A DNA stretch of 64,000 nt from Caenorhabditis remanei (lineage: Eukaryota > Nematoda > Chromadorea > Rhabditida > Rhabditidae): NCBI RefSeq assembly GCF_010183535.1, contig NC_071332.1, forward strand, positions 7,936,001-8,000,000. Reading direction: 5' to 3'. The stretch's first letter is position 1. Every line of letters starts with the position of its first letter. The position numbers and the translations under genes are program-made. The notes under the pieces were generated by a model. It was not told the DNA's origin. It saw nothing but the letters and a program-made list of their open reading frames with translations, and ran no database searches. Below are positions 45,160-57,900 of the stretch, piece after piece.

Positions 45160-46701
45160 ATGAGTAATTACGAAGATTTGCCGTGTTCTATTCACTTCCC
45201 AAGGCAGTCTGGTACGTTTTCTTGTGAAATTCGATTTGAGTGAATGTAATTAATAAATTTCTAGGCGAAGTATCACATCAACCACGAGTCGTTGAGGATT
45301 CCGAGAGTCCAGTCACTCATCGAGTTCCCCCACCACAAGCCGAACAAGTTCGAGTTTCAGTACCAGCGACAACAACTATTGCAGCTCAAAGAAAGAAATC
45401 TTGCCTCTCAACAACAACAAACAATTCAAGAAAGGAGCCGCCTACACATCCAGCGCTTCGTCGAAAAACCGTTGCATTTGGAAGAACTGTGAACGTTTCG
45501 CAGACTGTAGAGGTGGTTCCGAAAACGCTAATGTTTTCATAAAAATGAAAGTTTCAGGGGACTTCGCGACATTCGAAAAAAGCTCTCGCTTCGCCTTCTT
45601 CCACATCTTCCCCAGTTCAAAATCAGAAAATGACGGAAGAGAATCAAGAAGATGATTGGCGAGATGTTATGAAAAATGAGATAAATGTTATGCGAAAAGA
45701 AATGCAAGAAGAGACTACAAAACGGCAAGAAGAACTCAATGCGCAGAACTTGAGCAAAATGCAGGAAATGATGTCTCAGTTTTTTCAGCGTTCGTTAAAA
45801 CATTTCATACGACTTCCATCGATTATTTTTCAGAAATAACTGTTGCAAAGCCAGCCGCTGACAATACTCACAGGGAAAAAGAGAATCTCTATGAGCCAGC
45901 ACGACAAACAAGGCAGCAAAAACCTGCAAGTAAAGTGGGTTAAATCAAGAAGAACTCAATATGATCGAAATGTTCAGATTGCTTTGGCACGTGAAGTTGT
46001 AAAGAAAGAAGGCATCATTCCTCCAGAAGCATTAACGATTTTGGAACAACGAGTCAGATCGGATCCACTATTCAGACAACAAATTGATAATGTACTTGCT
46101 GATGTAGGAACTTTCTTTCTATTACGGTTTTGAAGGAAATCATTATTTTTCAGGCTGAATGTGATGCCAACAGAGCTGCTTATTCTCCTCCACCACCACT
46201 CTCTGAAGCAAGATATACAGGCGGAACTGCAGTAAATCCAGCATTAATGAGAGAAACATTGACTGTTGAACGAAGTATTCGATATGGAAATGGACTTTCT
46301 TCGATTGATTCAAGGCAGTGGACCACTGAAAGGAATGATAACAGAGGTAAATGGAAAGCTTTTTTTATTATCTGCATGATTTCCACGGACATGTCCGTGT
46401 CCGCTGACGGGAATCATGACATAAAACATTTTCAGCTCATGATAACTTCCGCCCTTACGAATCTGAGCCTCCATATCAATCGATGTATCAAAAAGGACAA
46501 AGTGTCAGCTATTATCCATCGGAAGCAGTCGGAAATACGCATCGAAACAATCGGACTGGCTACTACGTTGATGATAGTTCGGACCAAGAAGAAGAGATCG
46601 TCGCTGGTGGACGTGGCAGAAACTACCACGAGCCAGTGGAAACGGAGACGGCTGCCGAACGAGAACGGAGAATTCGGGAGAAGTATGCCCGTAAAAAATG
46701 A
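45160..46701 (+). CDS. sas-5: Centriole assembly protein SAS-5
   Basis: Six exons visible. It starts [20 protein letters not shown], followed by a Ser/Thr/Pro-rich N-terminus ([18 protein letters not shown]). A long coiled coil follows ([40 protein letters not shown]), then a linker ([20 protein letters not shown]). The helical dimer domain reads [40 protein letters not shown] and [12 protein letters not shown], joined to [20 protein letters not shown]. The end is [20 protein letters not shown] and [15 protein letters not shown]. In C. elegans SAS-5 works with SAS-6 to build the centriole; the coiled coil trimerises and the second domain dimerises. Odd: the frame breaks inside the linker at about 45937-45939 (GGG; one G too many). 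The reading continues perfectly after the break, so an assembly error is likely in this essential gene. Confidence 0.88.
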
Positions 46702-47535
46702 AATACTTTTTTCCTTTAACTAAATCTGTGAATATCCATCAATTTACTACGTGTCCATAACCAGTTCTCTAACTAGAAAAGCTAAATTTTCTTTCATAAC
46801 GGTTTTTATTCAGAATAAACTTATTTTCTATTGAAAAAACTTTGATCTGTGTCCTATTGTTACTAAAAACTTGTTTGAATAGTCAAAAAAAAAATTAATT
46901 TTCAGATCCTTTCTTCCGTCACCTGACAAGTACCAACTTGACCTTTCAATGTCTTCTCGTTTCTCCTTCAGTTTTCTACTTGTAACAACAAGTGTACGAA
47001 AACTTTGTACAAATCGAATTTCTCCGAATTTTTTAAACTACTTGTTTCATTTTTCTCTTTTTCGTTTTAAACGAAACCTGAACTGTTCATCGCTGATGTT
47101 CTTGTATAAAAATGATTGGCGTCGTCCTCGAAAATGGTCAACGTGGAAACGAAGAAGAGATATTTTCACTTGATATCCAAACAACTAGCCGTTTTGAACT
47201 TGCCTTTTCATCAATGCCTTCTCTTCATTTCCTTTTTCTTCCTGTTTACTTTTGCACCCGAATTCTTTTTGAATTCAGGCAAATATTGACACCGATTTTT
47301 ATCTTATTTCCAGAGAGAACGAGTAGGTGGAAGAATTTTTATAAAAGATTAGGCGTGTCTTTTCTATTGCAAATTTGTTTTTATACTCTTCTTTTAGAAG
47401 TTCGCGAGAGCACCCAGATGTTTGATTTTCCATTGTGTCTTGGTCTGATCGACGGTTAAAAGGCAACCTCTGTTCTTTTGAAATTCCATCTTTTTATCAT
47501 TTCATTTCGAACTATTTCAATTGAATATTTCAGAA
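46702..47535. other. Intergenic between sas-5 and the second Kunitz gene
   Basis: About 0.83 kb. It contains the sas-5 polyadenylation region (AATAAA at about 46814) and the promoter of the Kunitz gene. A 115-codon ATG frame at 47112-47459 has hydrophobic low-complexity content and no domain. Confidence 0.5.
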
Positions 47536-48471
47536 ATGCGATTGGTTTTAATAGTCAGTTCCCTTTTCTTTTCATCTTTCTGTTTTGATTGTACTCAACC
47601 AAAGGACAGTGGAACCGCATGTAACGAAAGCCCTGCGGCAAGATCTTTCTATTTTGACTCCAGAACCAGTAAGTTCGAATATTAATAGAATAGAAGAGAG
47701 AAATTTCAATATGTCTTACTAATTTGAGGTTTAGTTTAAAATGAAAGTTTCACAAATTTTAACGAAATTGCAATCAGAACAATTGAGTCTACACCTTTAA
47801 AAATGTTTTTCTATTCGTGAACTTTCGTGATGGTCTCTCGGTCTCATGAGATTTTTGATCAGTAGACTGACAAGAGAAAGAGAAAACTTCTCGTCATTTC
47901 AAGAGAACCAAGCCAAAAAGAGGAAAGTTACAAAACTATATTTTCAGAAGTATGCCAACCATTCCTATACTCTGGATGTGGAGGAAATGACAATCGTTTC
48001 GCAACTTCCAAAGAATGTCGCGACTCCTGTCAAAACAAGAAACAAACTACAACTACACCGTCCCCAAATACGATTTCAGATGAATCTGACAATGGATCAT
48101 CACCTAACTCCCCTCCATTTGTTCCACAGGGAACATCTCATGACCAGTGGAGGAAGGCAGAGATTTGTGGATCAAATTATTTGATTCCAAATGGAAAGTA
48201 TATTACTTGTTCTCCAAATACACCCTGCCCAAAATTCCATTCGTGTGTTAATGGTGCCTGCTGTCCATCTAAAGATTATGTCTGTTCGTTAAGAGATGAC
48301 AACGGAAGTTTCATGGATGGAGTAGAAGATCGTCCAAGATTCTCATGGAATAATGATGTTCGTAGTTGCACGAGATGGAGTTATTATGGAGCAAACGGAA
48401 ACTATAACAACTTCCCGAACTTCCAATCTTGTATGAGATATTGTCAGGATTCAAAAAAAATTGACTTATAA
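47536..48471 (+). CDS. Secreted Kunitz-domain protein (Kunitz plus Cys-rich plus Kunitz-like)
   Basis: Two exons, with start four bases after TTTCAG. The signal peptide is MRLVLIVSSLFFSSFCFD. The Kunitz domain is CTQPKDSGTACNESPAARSF, then VCQPFLYSGCGGNDNRFATS and KECRDSC, split by an intron of about 290 bp (47661-47947). The P1 residue is Asn. A Thr/Ser/Pro-rich linker (KKQTTTTPSPNTISDESDNG) is followed by a Cys-rich segment (CSPNTPCPKFHSCVNGACCP). The C-terminal Kunitz-like block with four cysteines reads VRSCTRWSYYGANGNYNNFP and FQSCMRYC, ending KKIDL. It shares order and motifs with the gene at 43404, so both descend from one ancestor although they now lie in opposite orientation around sas-5. 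Secreted. The inhibitor target is unknown. Confidence 0.88.
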
Positions 48472-50245
48472 TTTATGTTGATATTTTGAACTGCAATCTA
48501 GCCAAGATCTGCCTTTTTACTGTAATTTGTATAATTCTTGAACAGAAAGAAACTTGATTTATTTTATTATGTTCAGACGACGATTAGCTTTAAAACATTG
48601 TCACTTTTATCATCATCATCGTTGAATGAAACATCGGGTGTTTTATTTTATCGTTTTTTGTGTTCTTCTTGATTCGGAAAATGATCTGTTTCAGTTCGTC
48701 AAATGATATACTCTGACGTCATGCCATGATTTGTGATCTGATTTGATTGCACAGTGATTTAATTGGAACTAAAAGATAAAGAAGAAGATACTTCCTTTCT
48801 GTGTTGATCGAAAATTTGGAATCTCTGACCAAACTTTAGTTTCCTCTTCTGTCGGAATGACCGTCAACGAAGACGCGGGATCGAAAGAACAGCGAAGAAA
48901 AGAAAAATACAAGAAATGAGGAAGAATTGTTGTTTGACAGGGAAAAAGAGAAAAAGAAGAACAATTTTGAAGTCTGATGCAATTATTGGTTTACCTTTTT
49001 CTCTTTTGCTTCTCAGTTTTTTGAAAGTCATACAAGCAAATTTTAAGAAAAAGGAAGTTTCGAGGGTCAACAGGCCATGAGGGGAGGTTTAAGGGTTGAA
49101 TGACCTTTCGTGGAGTAATAGGACTATATTTCTACGGCTGAAAGTGAGAGTTTAAAGTTGGATTCATTGTTACAGTACGTGCAAGGGCAGACTATAAACT
49201 GAATGAAGGTTATGGAATCGAATGGGAAGTGTAGAGACGTTTTAAATTTACAAAACAGGTCTGAATGAGTTTGGACTTCAAGCGTCTGGGAAATTATCTC
49301 TATCTATAGAAAGATTCTATATCTTAAGTTTTTGCACTTCGAAAGTTGACAATTGGAACTATAAGACGTTTCAGATGCTGAGATAAATTAAGCGCAATAC
49401 AGTATTTCATCATTGAACATTTCTGACATTTCCGCTGAGAACCTACGAGTTAATTCTTGAAGTGCAGAATATTCCTGATTTATAAAAATGTAAGAAAACC
49501 CGTAATTTATAAAATGAAGAAAAACTTTTATTTTCAAATCTCTAAACGAAGACTTGACCCAAAGCGAACTGTGATTTTAAATCTTTGAATTCTATTCCGA
49601 GTGACTCACACGATTGGAAAAAAATTATATTCGACCAACACCTAACAGCTGAAACGATGCGGCTTTATGTGTATTGTATGTGTCAATCTCTCAATCTCCA
49701 GATATCTTCTACTAGAATCTCTCGCATAACGACTAGAATGACATCATATTTTCTTCCCACGCTGTACCCTTCGTTTTTCGAAAAACCATACAAAGACACC
49801 TGGTGAATCAGAAATGGTTGCCAGGGAAGTGTCTCTTTGTAGATCACAAACTACGATAAGACAGACAGTAATCTAGTCGGCTGAAAGTCTTTTGAACTGA
49901 TGGTCATGCTTTCTCGATTCTTCTCGAATACTTTCAAAAAGTCATCTTTCCGTTTCCAAGGTCAATTTCTATTCGATGGAAAACGGAAACAAAGAGTCTC
50001 AAAAAGAGATGACCTATTGGGTCCAGCGCATCTTTTTCTTCCTCCTCCCGCCCATTTGACACGACATTTGATAACGTAAAACGGGTTGCCGAAGGTGGTA
50101 TATAAACGAGAAATTTCTGTCAGAACTCTACATATCCCTGATCATCTTTTCAATGTTTTTTCTTCTTTCTCCTTCGTTCTTTCCCTTCTGATAACATATT
50201 TGGAACTGATCTATGTCAATTGTACCTAAACAAACACTTTTCAGA
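48472..50245. other. Intergenic, promoter of the nlp-24-like gene at its right end
   Basis: About 1.8 kb with no supported gene. The frame at 49585-49806 and the minus frame at 48864-49070 show no domain. The last 150 bases contain a TATATAAACGAG (about 50098) and a pyrimidine-rich tract, then TTTTCAG directly before the nlp start, so the last part holds the core promoter and trans-splice site. Confidence 0.55.
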
Positions 50246-50523
50246 ATGAACAAGCTCCTTCTTCTCTTCGTCCTCGTCGCCGTTATCGCTTTGGCTTCTG
50301 CCCAATGGGGAGGTGGTCCATACGGACGTGGAGGATACGGACCATATGGAGGACGTGGATATGGAGGTGGATACGGAGGACGTGGATACGGAGGATACGG
50401 AGGACGTGGACCATACGGATACGGACCACGTAAGGAGTCTCATTCATAGTATATCAACTGAAATCTGTGTTTCCAGGTTACGGATACGGCCCAGGACTTC
50501 TCGGAGCTCTCGTCGGAAAGTAA
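50246..50523 (+). CDS. nlp-24: YGG-rich neuropeptide-like/antimicrobial peptide precursor
   Basis: Two exons joined at a GTAAGG donor after GPYGYGP. Seventy-six residues. Residues 1-19 (MNKLLLLFVLVAVIALASA) are a signal peptide. The mature part is QWGGGPYGRGGYGPYGGRGY, with repeated GRGYGGGYGGR and GRGYGGYGGR units, then YGYGPGLLGALVGK. It starts directly after TTTTCAG. These Tyr/Gly/Trp-rich repeats separated by Arg belong to the nlp YGGW class. C. elegans nlp-24 is in the same cosmid as sas-5 and dhs-20 (from memory), and this context supports the name. Members of the class are secreted from epidermis or neurons and can be antimicrobial or act as signalling peptides. AATAAA follows near 50631. 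Confidence 0.85.
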
Positions 50524-50788
50524 ATATTATGCCGTCCTCATCAGTTGCCAGAATCAAATTGATACTCTTCTGACTCCAAACTCATTATAATTTGTGTAAT
50601 AAGTACAAAACTGAACCCACAACAAATACAAAATAAACTGATTTTTTGTCTCTATGAGTCTGTATGTACAAAAGAAAGGAAAGGAGGGAATTCGTCATTG
50701 AATGAGAGAAAGGAAGAAGATGAAAAGAAAAGAGAAATAAGGAGAAGAAGATATGCTTCCTGAGTAGGGGATCAGTTATTGCGAGTTA

Positions 50789-51948
50789 TCACCCGTCAAG
50801 CACTTTTCCGGCTTCGATGCGTCCTAGTTTGTTGGCCGATTCTGAATGTTTCCGTGGGCGAAGACGTTTTGATCGAGAGGCGATGAAACGATACGAATTG
50901 ATTTGTGGACAAGATGATGAGCGAGCGTGTCGGACCTGGAAATATGGGAGAATATAAGAATTTATCTGTCTAGATTTCTGTTTCATCTGTATTGCTTGTT
51001 TTAATATAAAAACTATCAAAAATTACAATTCTAGAAAAAGATTTTTAGAGATTACCAGATAAAAAGTCAATGAATAGTGTTTAAATGCAATAAACCAAAT
51101 ACTATTTCCCGCCCAACTCACATGCTCCAAATAGCTGTCTTTGATTTCCGAAATCATGAAACTGATGAGTTTGTTCCAAGTGCCACACACTTTCTCCTGA
51201 AATTAACAACATCTCATTACAACGCACTCATCATTCTCTTCTTTTTCTCATCATCTTCAAGGATTACACTAACATTTGCATCCTTGCACAGGAGGTCAAG
51301 GAGCACGTTCTTGAAAATGAGCCACTTCTCGGCAGTGAAGCTCATAGTCCGCACGTTTCCGTGTTGACGACCCACGATTCTGGAATGAGTCATTTAGGAT
51401 TTTCTAGAAAATCGAGAGATGAGTTACCTGAGAATCTCAACGATCTGATCTGAACTCTCGACACCTTTGGAGAGCATGTCAATGATTCCTAAACAATTTC
51501 TGTTAGAGGAATCTTGAACAATTTCGATTACCTGTGATGAATCTCTGAAACTTTCCAACATGAGTTCTGAACTTTTGCTCCACCTTCAACTGTTGCTCAT
51601 TCAAGTTTTCGAGTCCAAAACTGAAGGCCATCTCCACTTCTTGCTCCTGAAAAACATAAATTAGTCAGTCTTGTTATTAATTATTTTCTCTCAAAAATAC
51701 CAAAAATATAGTCAAAAACATTTGCTCAAACAGTGCGTATTTGTCGTCGATTTTCTGATATGACTCAATCATTTTGTTCACTTCCTCTTGCTCACAAATG
51801 AACAAACGACTTGTGTATCTGAAAGTTATGGGTACAAAAGTATAATAAAAACAGGAATAACTGACTTGCTGGAAATATATACATGGTCTGCTTGAATAGA
51901 TGGCCGTTGAAGACGTCTGACGAACTGTTGGATTCTAGCTGAGTGCAT
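50789..51948 (-). CDS. glb-15: Globin-domain protein (glb-15-like)
   Basis: About seven exons on the minus strand. The ATG at 51948 lies two bases after TTTTCAG. Joined protein: MHSARIQQFVRRLQRPSIQA, YTSRLFICEQEEVNKMIESY, FEQMFLTIFLEQEVEMAFSF, RTHVGKFQRFITGIIDMLSK, SSDQIVEILRIVGRQHGNVR, SFTAEKWLIFKNVLLDLLCK. After an intron come EKVCGTWNKLISFMISEIKD, SYLEH, and a basic Ser/Arg-rich tail (SRSKRLRPRKHSESANKLGR) ending KVLDG. The LRIVGRQH segment fits the F-helix with the proximal haem-binding His. Nematode globins of this kind are mostly neuronal oxygen- or redox-binding proteins. C. elegans glb-15 is, from memory, in the same cosmid; the symbol is tentative. There may be more 5' exons. Confidence 0.8.
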
Positions 51949-54900
51949 TCTGAAAATTGAAATGGTTTACTATAGAAAATCGAATTGTTTTGAATATTAA
52001 CAAGACAAAAAACAGTTCTCAGAAATGAAAAGTATATTCACATGTTTCAGGTATCAGATATATACCACTCCAACAACAGTCGTGTCTGATTTCGATTTAT
52101 CTTAAATTAGAATAACATCAAAAGAAGATTTCAAAAAAACAACTGGTGAACCGAAACGTAGACATGTTTTGTGCTTGGACTGGAAGTAACTCGTTTTAGA
52201 GGGAGAGAGTGACGTGGCAGAGTAGAATAAACAACGTTGACTTTGGAATAGCCATGTTTGGAGAGAGAAAACGACTAGTTTTCCAAGACAAAGTGCGCTC
52301 CAATTTTCGGATTTTTTCCACTTTTTGGAGAAAAAGAGAACTAAATTCGTCTTGAAAACAAAAAGTTCTTCTTCCATTTCTCTATCACAACATTCAAGGA
52401 GGGAAACTGGACAAGAAGTGCATAAGAAATGAAAGAAAAACAAGGAGAAGGCTCTTTGTGAACTTGGCCTTTAGACTTGAATTATGTAACGGAGAGCTCC
52501 TGGAATAGTGAAAATTTGGTATTCGTGTACAAGAAGATGGTGATGAAATGATGAGAATGATGAGGAATGGTGATGATCCGCATCGTCCGAGCAAACGGAT
52601 GCAATATTCATGAGAGCACACACCCCACTTCGTCTTGGGGACACTTCTTCTTCTTCTCGAGCTATTTGGCAGAGGGAGTAAATGAGGAGAAGAAGAACTG
52701 TGATATGAAAAAAAAAGAAGAAAAGTGAATGATGTAGTAGGGGGAACGGGGGAGAGAATACTCAGGTGGGCGGATCAGAAGTTAATTATGAATCAGAAAG
52801 AAAAAAGAAGTCTGTTACGTCGACTAAGAATTGAAATGGGGAAGTTTTTCAAGAGTTCTAGGTATGTCTTGTCTAGAGACTATTTTTGAAACATATCAAA
52901 ACCGACTGGTAAAGTAAATGTAACTTACCAGTGAGTCTAACTTTGAAATTTATGGCTTCTGTAATTTACAGCCTTGTTTTCTACGAATGGAAACTACAAG
53001 TCTGGAAATAACCAGTAGATAAATAAACCTTTTTAAACGAAAATTCCTGGAATTCCAAAAATAAACATGTAAGAGTTCGATTGAGTAGAATTTGGATCAT
53101 CTGGGACAAGGAAAATAATTTTAAACCATGGATTATTGATTATGAAGATCTAGAATTTGTAGGTCAGAATATCTTTAAAATCCTCGAACCGCTCGTAATT
53201 TTTCTACAATCTAATGAAACTCTCAAAAGTTCTAAATATATACATATGCAAATGTGAGCATATGTGCATCTTCCGCGAGAGTTTTGCGGTTTGCAATCCA
53301 ATAACATCACAATGAAATTAGCTTCATAACTATGCGTATAAATTTTTGGAGACACGCTCTTTGGAACTTTGGGTTTAGAAATTTCTAGGTACTGTAACTA
53401 AGAAATCAAAAAAATAGTGAAGCCAGATTGAACAACAATTTTACAACTTTGCAGCAGTGTTTTGTGTAGCTTGAACAATCAATTGGTATATTGAATCCTA
53501 CTCGAATTGGGAGGATTGCCTCCAAAAGACTCAAATCAACTAATGGAAATCCTCTAGCTCTTTTTCTTCTTTATTCTTTTATTCTAAAAATAGAAATGTT
53601 CAATTCATTCTCTTCTTTCCACTCTCATCCATCTCAAACGAACGTTTCAGAAGTCATGACGAAGAAGAAAACGAACGATGAGAAAACACGAGAAAGTGGG
53701 TTATGCGGGGACGACGGGGGTGGGAATGGAAGGGATGATACCACTGCAAGAGAAAAGAAAAATACACGTTCATGTGCAGTTTGAAAAGTTATGTGAGAGT
53801 GGTGTTAGGAGAAAGATGCAATGTTGAAAGATCGAAGCTCATTCTTCTTGATTTCGACGGCGGATAAGAGGAAACTGGAGGAAGTGGAAGAGACTTGCCG
53901 CTGAAGAAGAAGAATAAGGAGGAGAAAGGAGAAGAAGGCAGTTGAAGCTCAATGTGTATTTATGGGCACTGGAGGCTTTGAAACATTGGTCCCATTCCGG
54001 TTTTATGGGATGACTTGTCTTCAGTTGGGAAGTGGAAAAGAAAAAGAAGTCGACTTTTGTAGAAAAAGAGAGGGAATATGATGGCGTGGATTAAAATTGT
54101 ATAAGCTATTTCTAGATTTCGACGGTTTTAGAATTGGTGGGAGTGATGATGTCAGGAGATTCTGAGGGAAAGATAAAAGAAGTGCGAGTCTTCTCAGTTG
54201 ATCTTAGTTGAGTTGTTGAAAAGTGTGAGCTTCCTGGCGTCACGGGTGGAAGATGATAGTCAATCTAGAAAGTTTCATAAAAATCTATGAAGAAATAAGG
54301 GAAAATTGAGACGAAAGGCTTAGAATGGTTAGTTCAGGTCATGATTCCCAGTACCTAGGTAAGATCTCGAAACCAGTAGTTTTTTCACTCATCAGGTATG
54401 ACTGTGACATCTTTCGGCATAATCCTATCTCTGCTACAGGTTAGATTATCAAAAATGGTTTCCTTATGAACTGAAAGGAAAGTAATCACAATTTATGTAT
54501 ACTGGGGGCTTTTTCCAGGTTTAGATCAGAGATTATCAGAATACTTTGATGAGGCGGATTTTCTGACAGCTCATACAAGCAGAGTAGTTGAAAGTATTCT
54601 GACGATTTCCTTTTCCAAAGTTAGGTTTTTGCTCCAAACTTGGGTTCTACACAAAACAAACATTCTAAAAATAAGAACAAGAGCGTCGGGGACCTCAAAC
54701 TTTTTTTTGTCCGATTTTTCTCGTTCGAAGGAAAAGTTGAAGACCAAGAATTGAAAACTAAAACATAAGCAATCCGTAAGGTTGTACTGGTGCCGACTAA
54801 TAGTTCAGGAAATGGACAACGGCTCTCCAGGGACGTATTGAGAGGTCCGTCCGCCATCGTCCAGCATCACGTCTCTTCAGAACACTTGTTGAGCTCTCTT

Positions 54901-57900
54901 CTGATCCTTCTTCTTTCCTTTCTGCCACCACTATCACGCCTACTTTTCCTTCTTCTCCTTTTCTACCAGTTTCTTCTTTTTCTGACAAATCGCGCGTTTT
55001 GATGTTTGGGACACGTGCTACTGAGCCCTGGTTGGCCGATGACCGAGCATAGAGTCGGGAGAAAGAGAAAGAAACAAACACAAAACAATAAGAAATCGAA
55101 TGAAATCGGGAGGTTGGTGGCTGAAAACCAACGGGAAAACGGAGACTGATTTAATTTCTCTTTTTTGATTTGGTTTCCCCCCGGTTTTACCACTTGTAAT
55201 CTATCACGAGCCATAGATTGAGTACCTGGAGCAAGTTACACAGAAGGTAAACAAAATAATCAAAGAGAAATTCATTATGGTTTTTGGAGAAATCGAAAAC
55301 GGGGGGTGGGAAATTGGGGAAGTTTTCGGATAAGGTGCTACGAGTTTAGTTTGACGAAAAGCAGAAAGAAAGATGCTTTGTCGTAGATCTGCATATCTTG
55401 GGCACGGGGGAATTATGAGACGAAATAGCCATGTCTGTCGCATCGTTGGCGCCACGGATACAGAAAATCTATAGGCTTACGGGCGAGATATTTCCAGAAT
55501 AGTTTTTGCATTTCACATGGAAACTGTGCTGATTATAATTTGAGTTGACTGACGAAAATGGAATACATATGTCATTGTAGAATTACCGTATTTACGAGAA
55601 AACTTTTATTGGTAATATAAAAATCTCAAAGTTATCGTGTTCAGAAACTGAAAAAAATTAAAAGTTCTGAGTCTTTGAAAATCCCGGACACTTGAAAACA
55701 AAAATAAGAAATCATAGGGTTTAGATGAACCCATAACTTTAAAGCTGACTGATCCCATACTGAACCCATACTCAGATTCATTGTTTCTATATTTAAACCA
55801 TTTAATCTATTTTCGAAAATACTCGGGAAACCACACACACAAAACTGCTCGTTTTCTGGGGATCATCTTTGGTGTGTTCATGGATCAACCGACCACGTGT
55901 GTCCCCCTTTTGAACATTTGCAAAATGACAAAAACAATGACGTCCGTTTTAGATAATGTCTTTGCACTGGGTTTCGGCACTTTTAAGAAACATTCCACGG
56001 TCAAACAGTCAAGAGAAAAGAAACAGAATAAAAAGGAAGTTGTTGAGTGGGTGGAGACCGAAAAAGGGCCACCCGGAAACTATTTTTCTCCGAATATCCC
56101 TGAATTTCGTGCTATTTTCGCATCATTTGGTTCTTGTTTTGTGAAATAAATTGCTGGGAATAGTGGGAGTGAGCCGGCTGGGTTAAACAAGTGGTTAGCC
56201 CATTCGGTGTCGGTGAAAAACGATGTGAGCGAGACGGGAGGCGTACTTCTACAACAGATCGAGAAACAAAAAACGAGTAGGAGAAAAAGGAAAAGAAGAA
56301 CTAATCCTTCTTTGTTATTTCGTTTTTGCAACATTTTACATTCGAGGAGCTAGAAAGAGAGTGCACAGAAGAATAAGAATTACTACTAACAACTAAATAA
56401 CCAGGAAGAAAGAAAATGAAGAAGAACTGCCAAAACAAGTAATTAGACTGACTGGCTGAAGTGAGGAAGTTGGAAAATGTTGTGGTGGAAAACGGCCCAT
56501 AATGGGATGATGGAATAGCTAATAGTCGGAGCCAGCAACGATTTTGGAGCAGAAGAAGGAATAAAAAGAAGAGAAAATAGCATATAATAAGAGACTTTGA
56601 GTACTACTTGGATATGTACAGTCGGTTGAATTTTATTTCGTTGAAGGATGACAATTTTTATTTCAAAGATCAGAAGAGATGATCTTATATTGGAACTAAT
56701 GAACATTCCGCTAGAACAGGTACCGTAGTTGTAACACGTAATGTGCAAAGTGAAGTTCTCAGAATCCTTTTTTATGAGGAGCGTCATCAAAACATCTGAA
56801 CTTGTGACTATTGTTATGGGGATTGACACATTTACAGCTGAAATCATTCAGTTAGCTTAAATAGCTCTTATTTCTCTGATTGTGAAAGTTTTTAGGAACC
56901 ATAATACACTTTGCTTTCATTATTTTCACAAAGACTACGGAAAGACCGAGATTCAAAACGCGGTTGTTATATTTTCATAATACATTTCGTAATTCCTGTT
57001 CATATCTATCGAAAACATATGACGTTAACTCATACTTCAACCAGAAGGAATCTAAGAATCTTCGAATATTCAAACAAAATCAACAATGAGAAAGACGGGG
57101 CTGAAATAGACCAACTCGAGGAAAGTGACGTTATGTTGTCTACTCTTCGACTCTTCTACAAATTATTTGAACACAGAAGAAAACACTGAAAACGCTTCTA
57201 CTGCTTATGACTTTCTATTTCGGTCAACACAAGTCGTGAAAAGTAGAAAAAGAATTCGGAAGAGTAATGGATATTTGAGGCAAAAATCGACGACGAGTAA
57301 CCGGATTATAATTGTGTGTCGAATAACGAAGAAAAATAGAAAGATATTTGAGATTTGTCACGGATAAGTAACCCTAATAAGTTGCCATATTCAGATAACA
57401 AAAGAGTCATCATGCAAAAAAAGAGGGGATAATCTAAAAAGGGGAGATTTGGATTTAGAAAATGAGGAGGAGGATAAGTGATTCAGATGAAATCTTATGA
57501 TAGATCTGAAAGGATTCTAGTCAGTTTTCGTAGCGATTTATGGTCGTGTTTCAGGAAAAAACATGTATTTTTATACAAGGAACCAATTTTCAGATAGTTG
57601 ATTTGTTGCGGGGTATTTCCGAGCTCAAAATATTGAGGAGATTTTAAATAAATCATTTATGAGTCTCAGTGCACGGGTTAATAATCAACATGGTGTATGG
57701 TAACGACTGCAATAGAAATAAGCTTCATTTTAAAGTTGAAAATTTTACTGTAAGAGTTTTCTCTAGGCAGTTACACCGATAAATGAAGGTTTTTCTGAAT
57801 ACCCTACAGTAATCGACGTCCTAACAGTTTTCGATTTCATAAGACTTCCGAAATGTTATTTCTTCCCACTGAAAACAGTTGCAACGAGTCTCGTTACGTG

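Noticed and set aside
45937..45956. A very short intron in sas-5 to explain the frame break
   Set aside because: A GT-AG pair 20 nt apart exists but is far below nematode intron length and does not restore the RTQYDRN frame.
47112..47459. 115-codon ATG open frame between sas-5 and the Kunitz gene
   Set aside because: No domain, no signal of codon bias, and it overlaps the probable promoter of the Kunitz gene.
54797..55081. 94-codon minus-strand frame in the gene-free region
   Set aside because: Charged low-complexity sequence over a CT-rich tract; no splice partners and no recognised domain.
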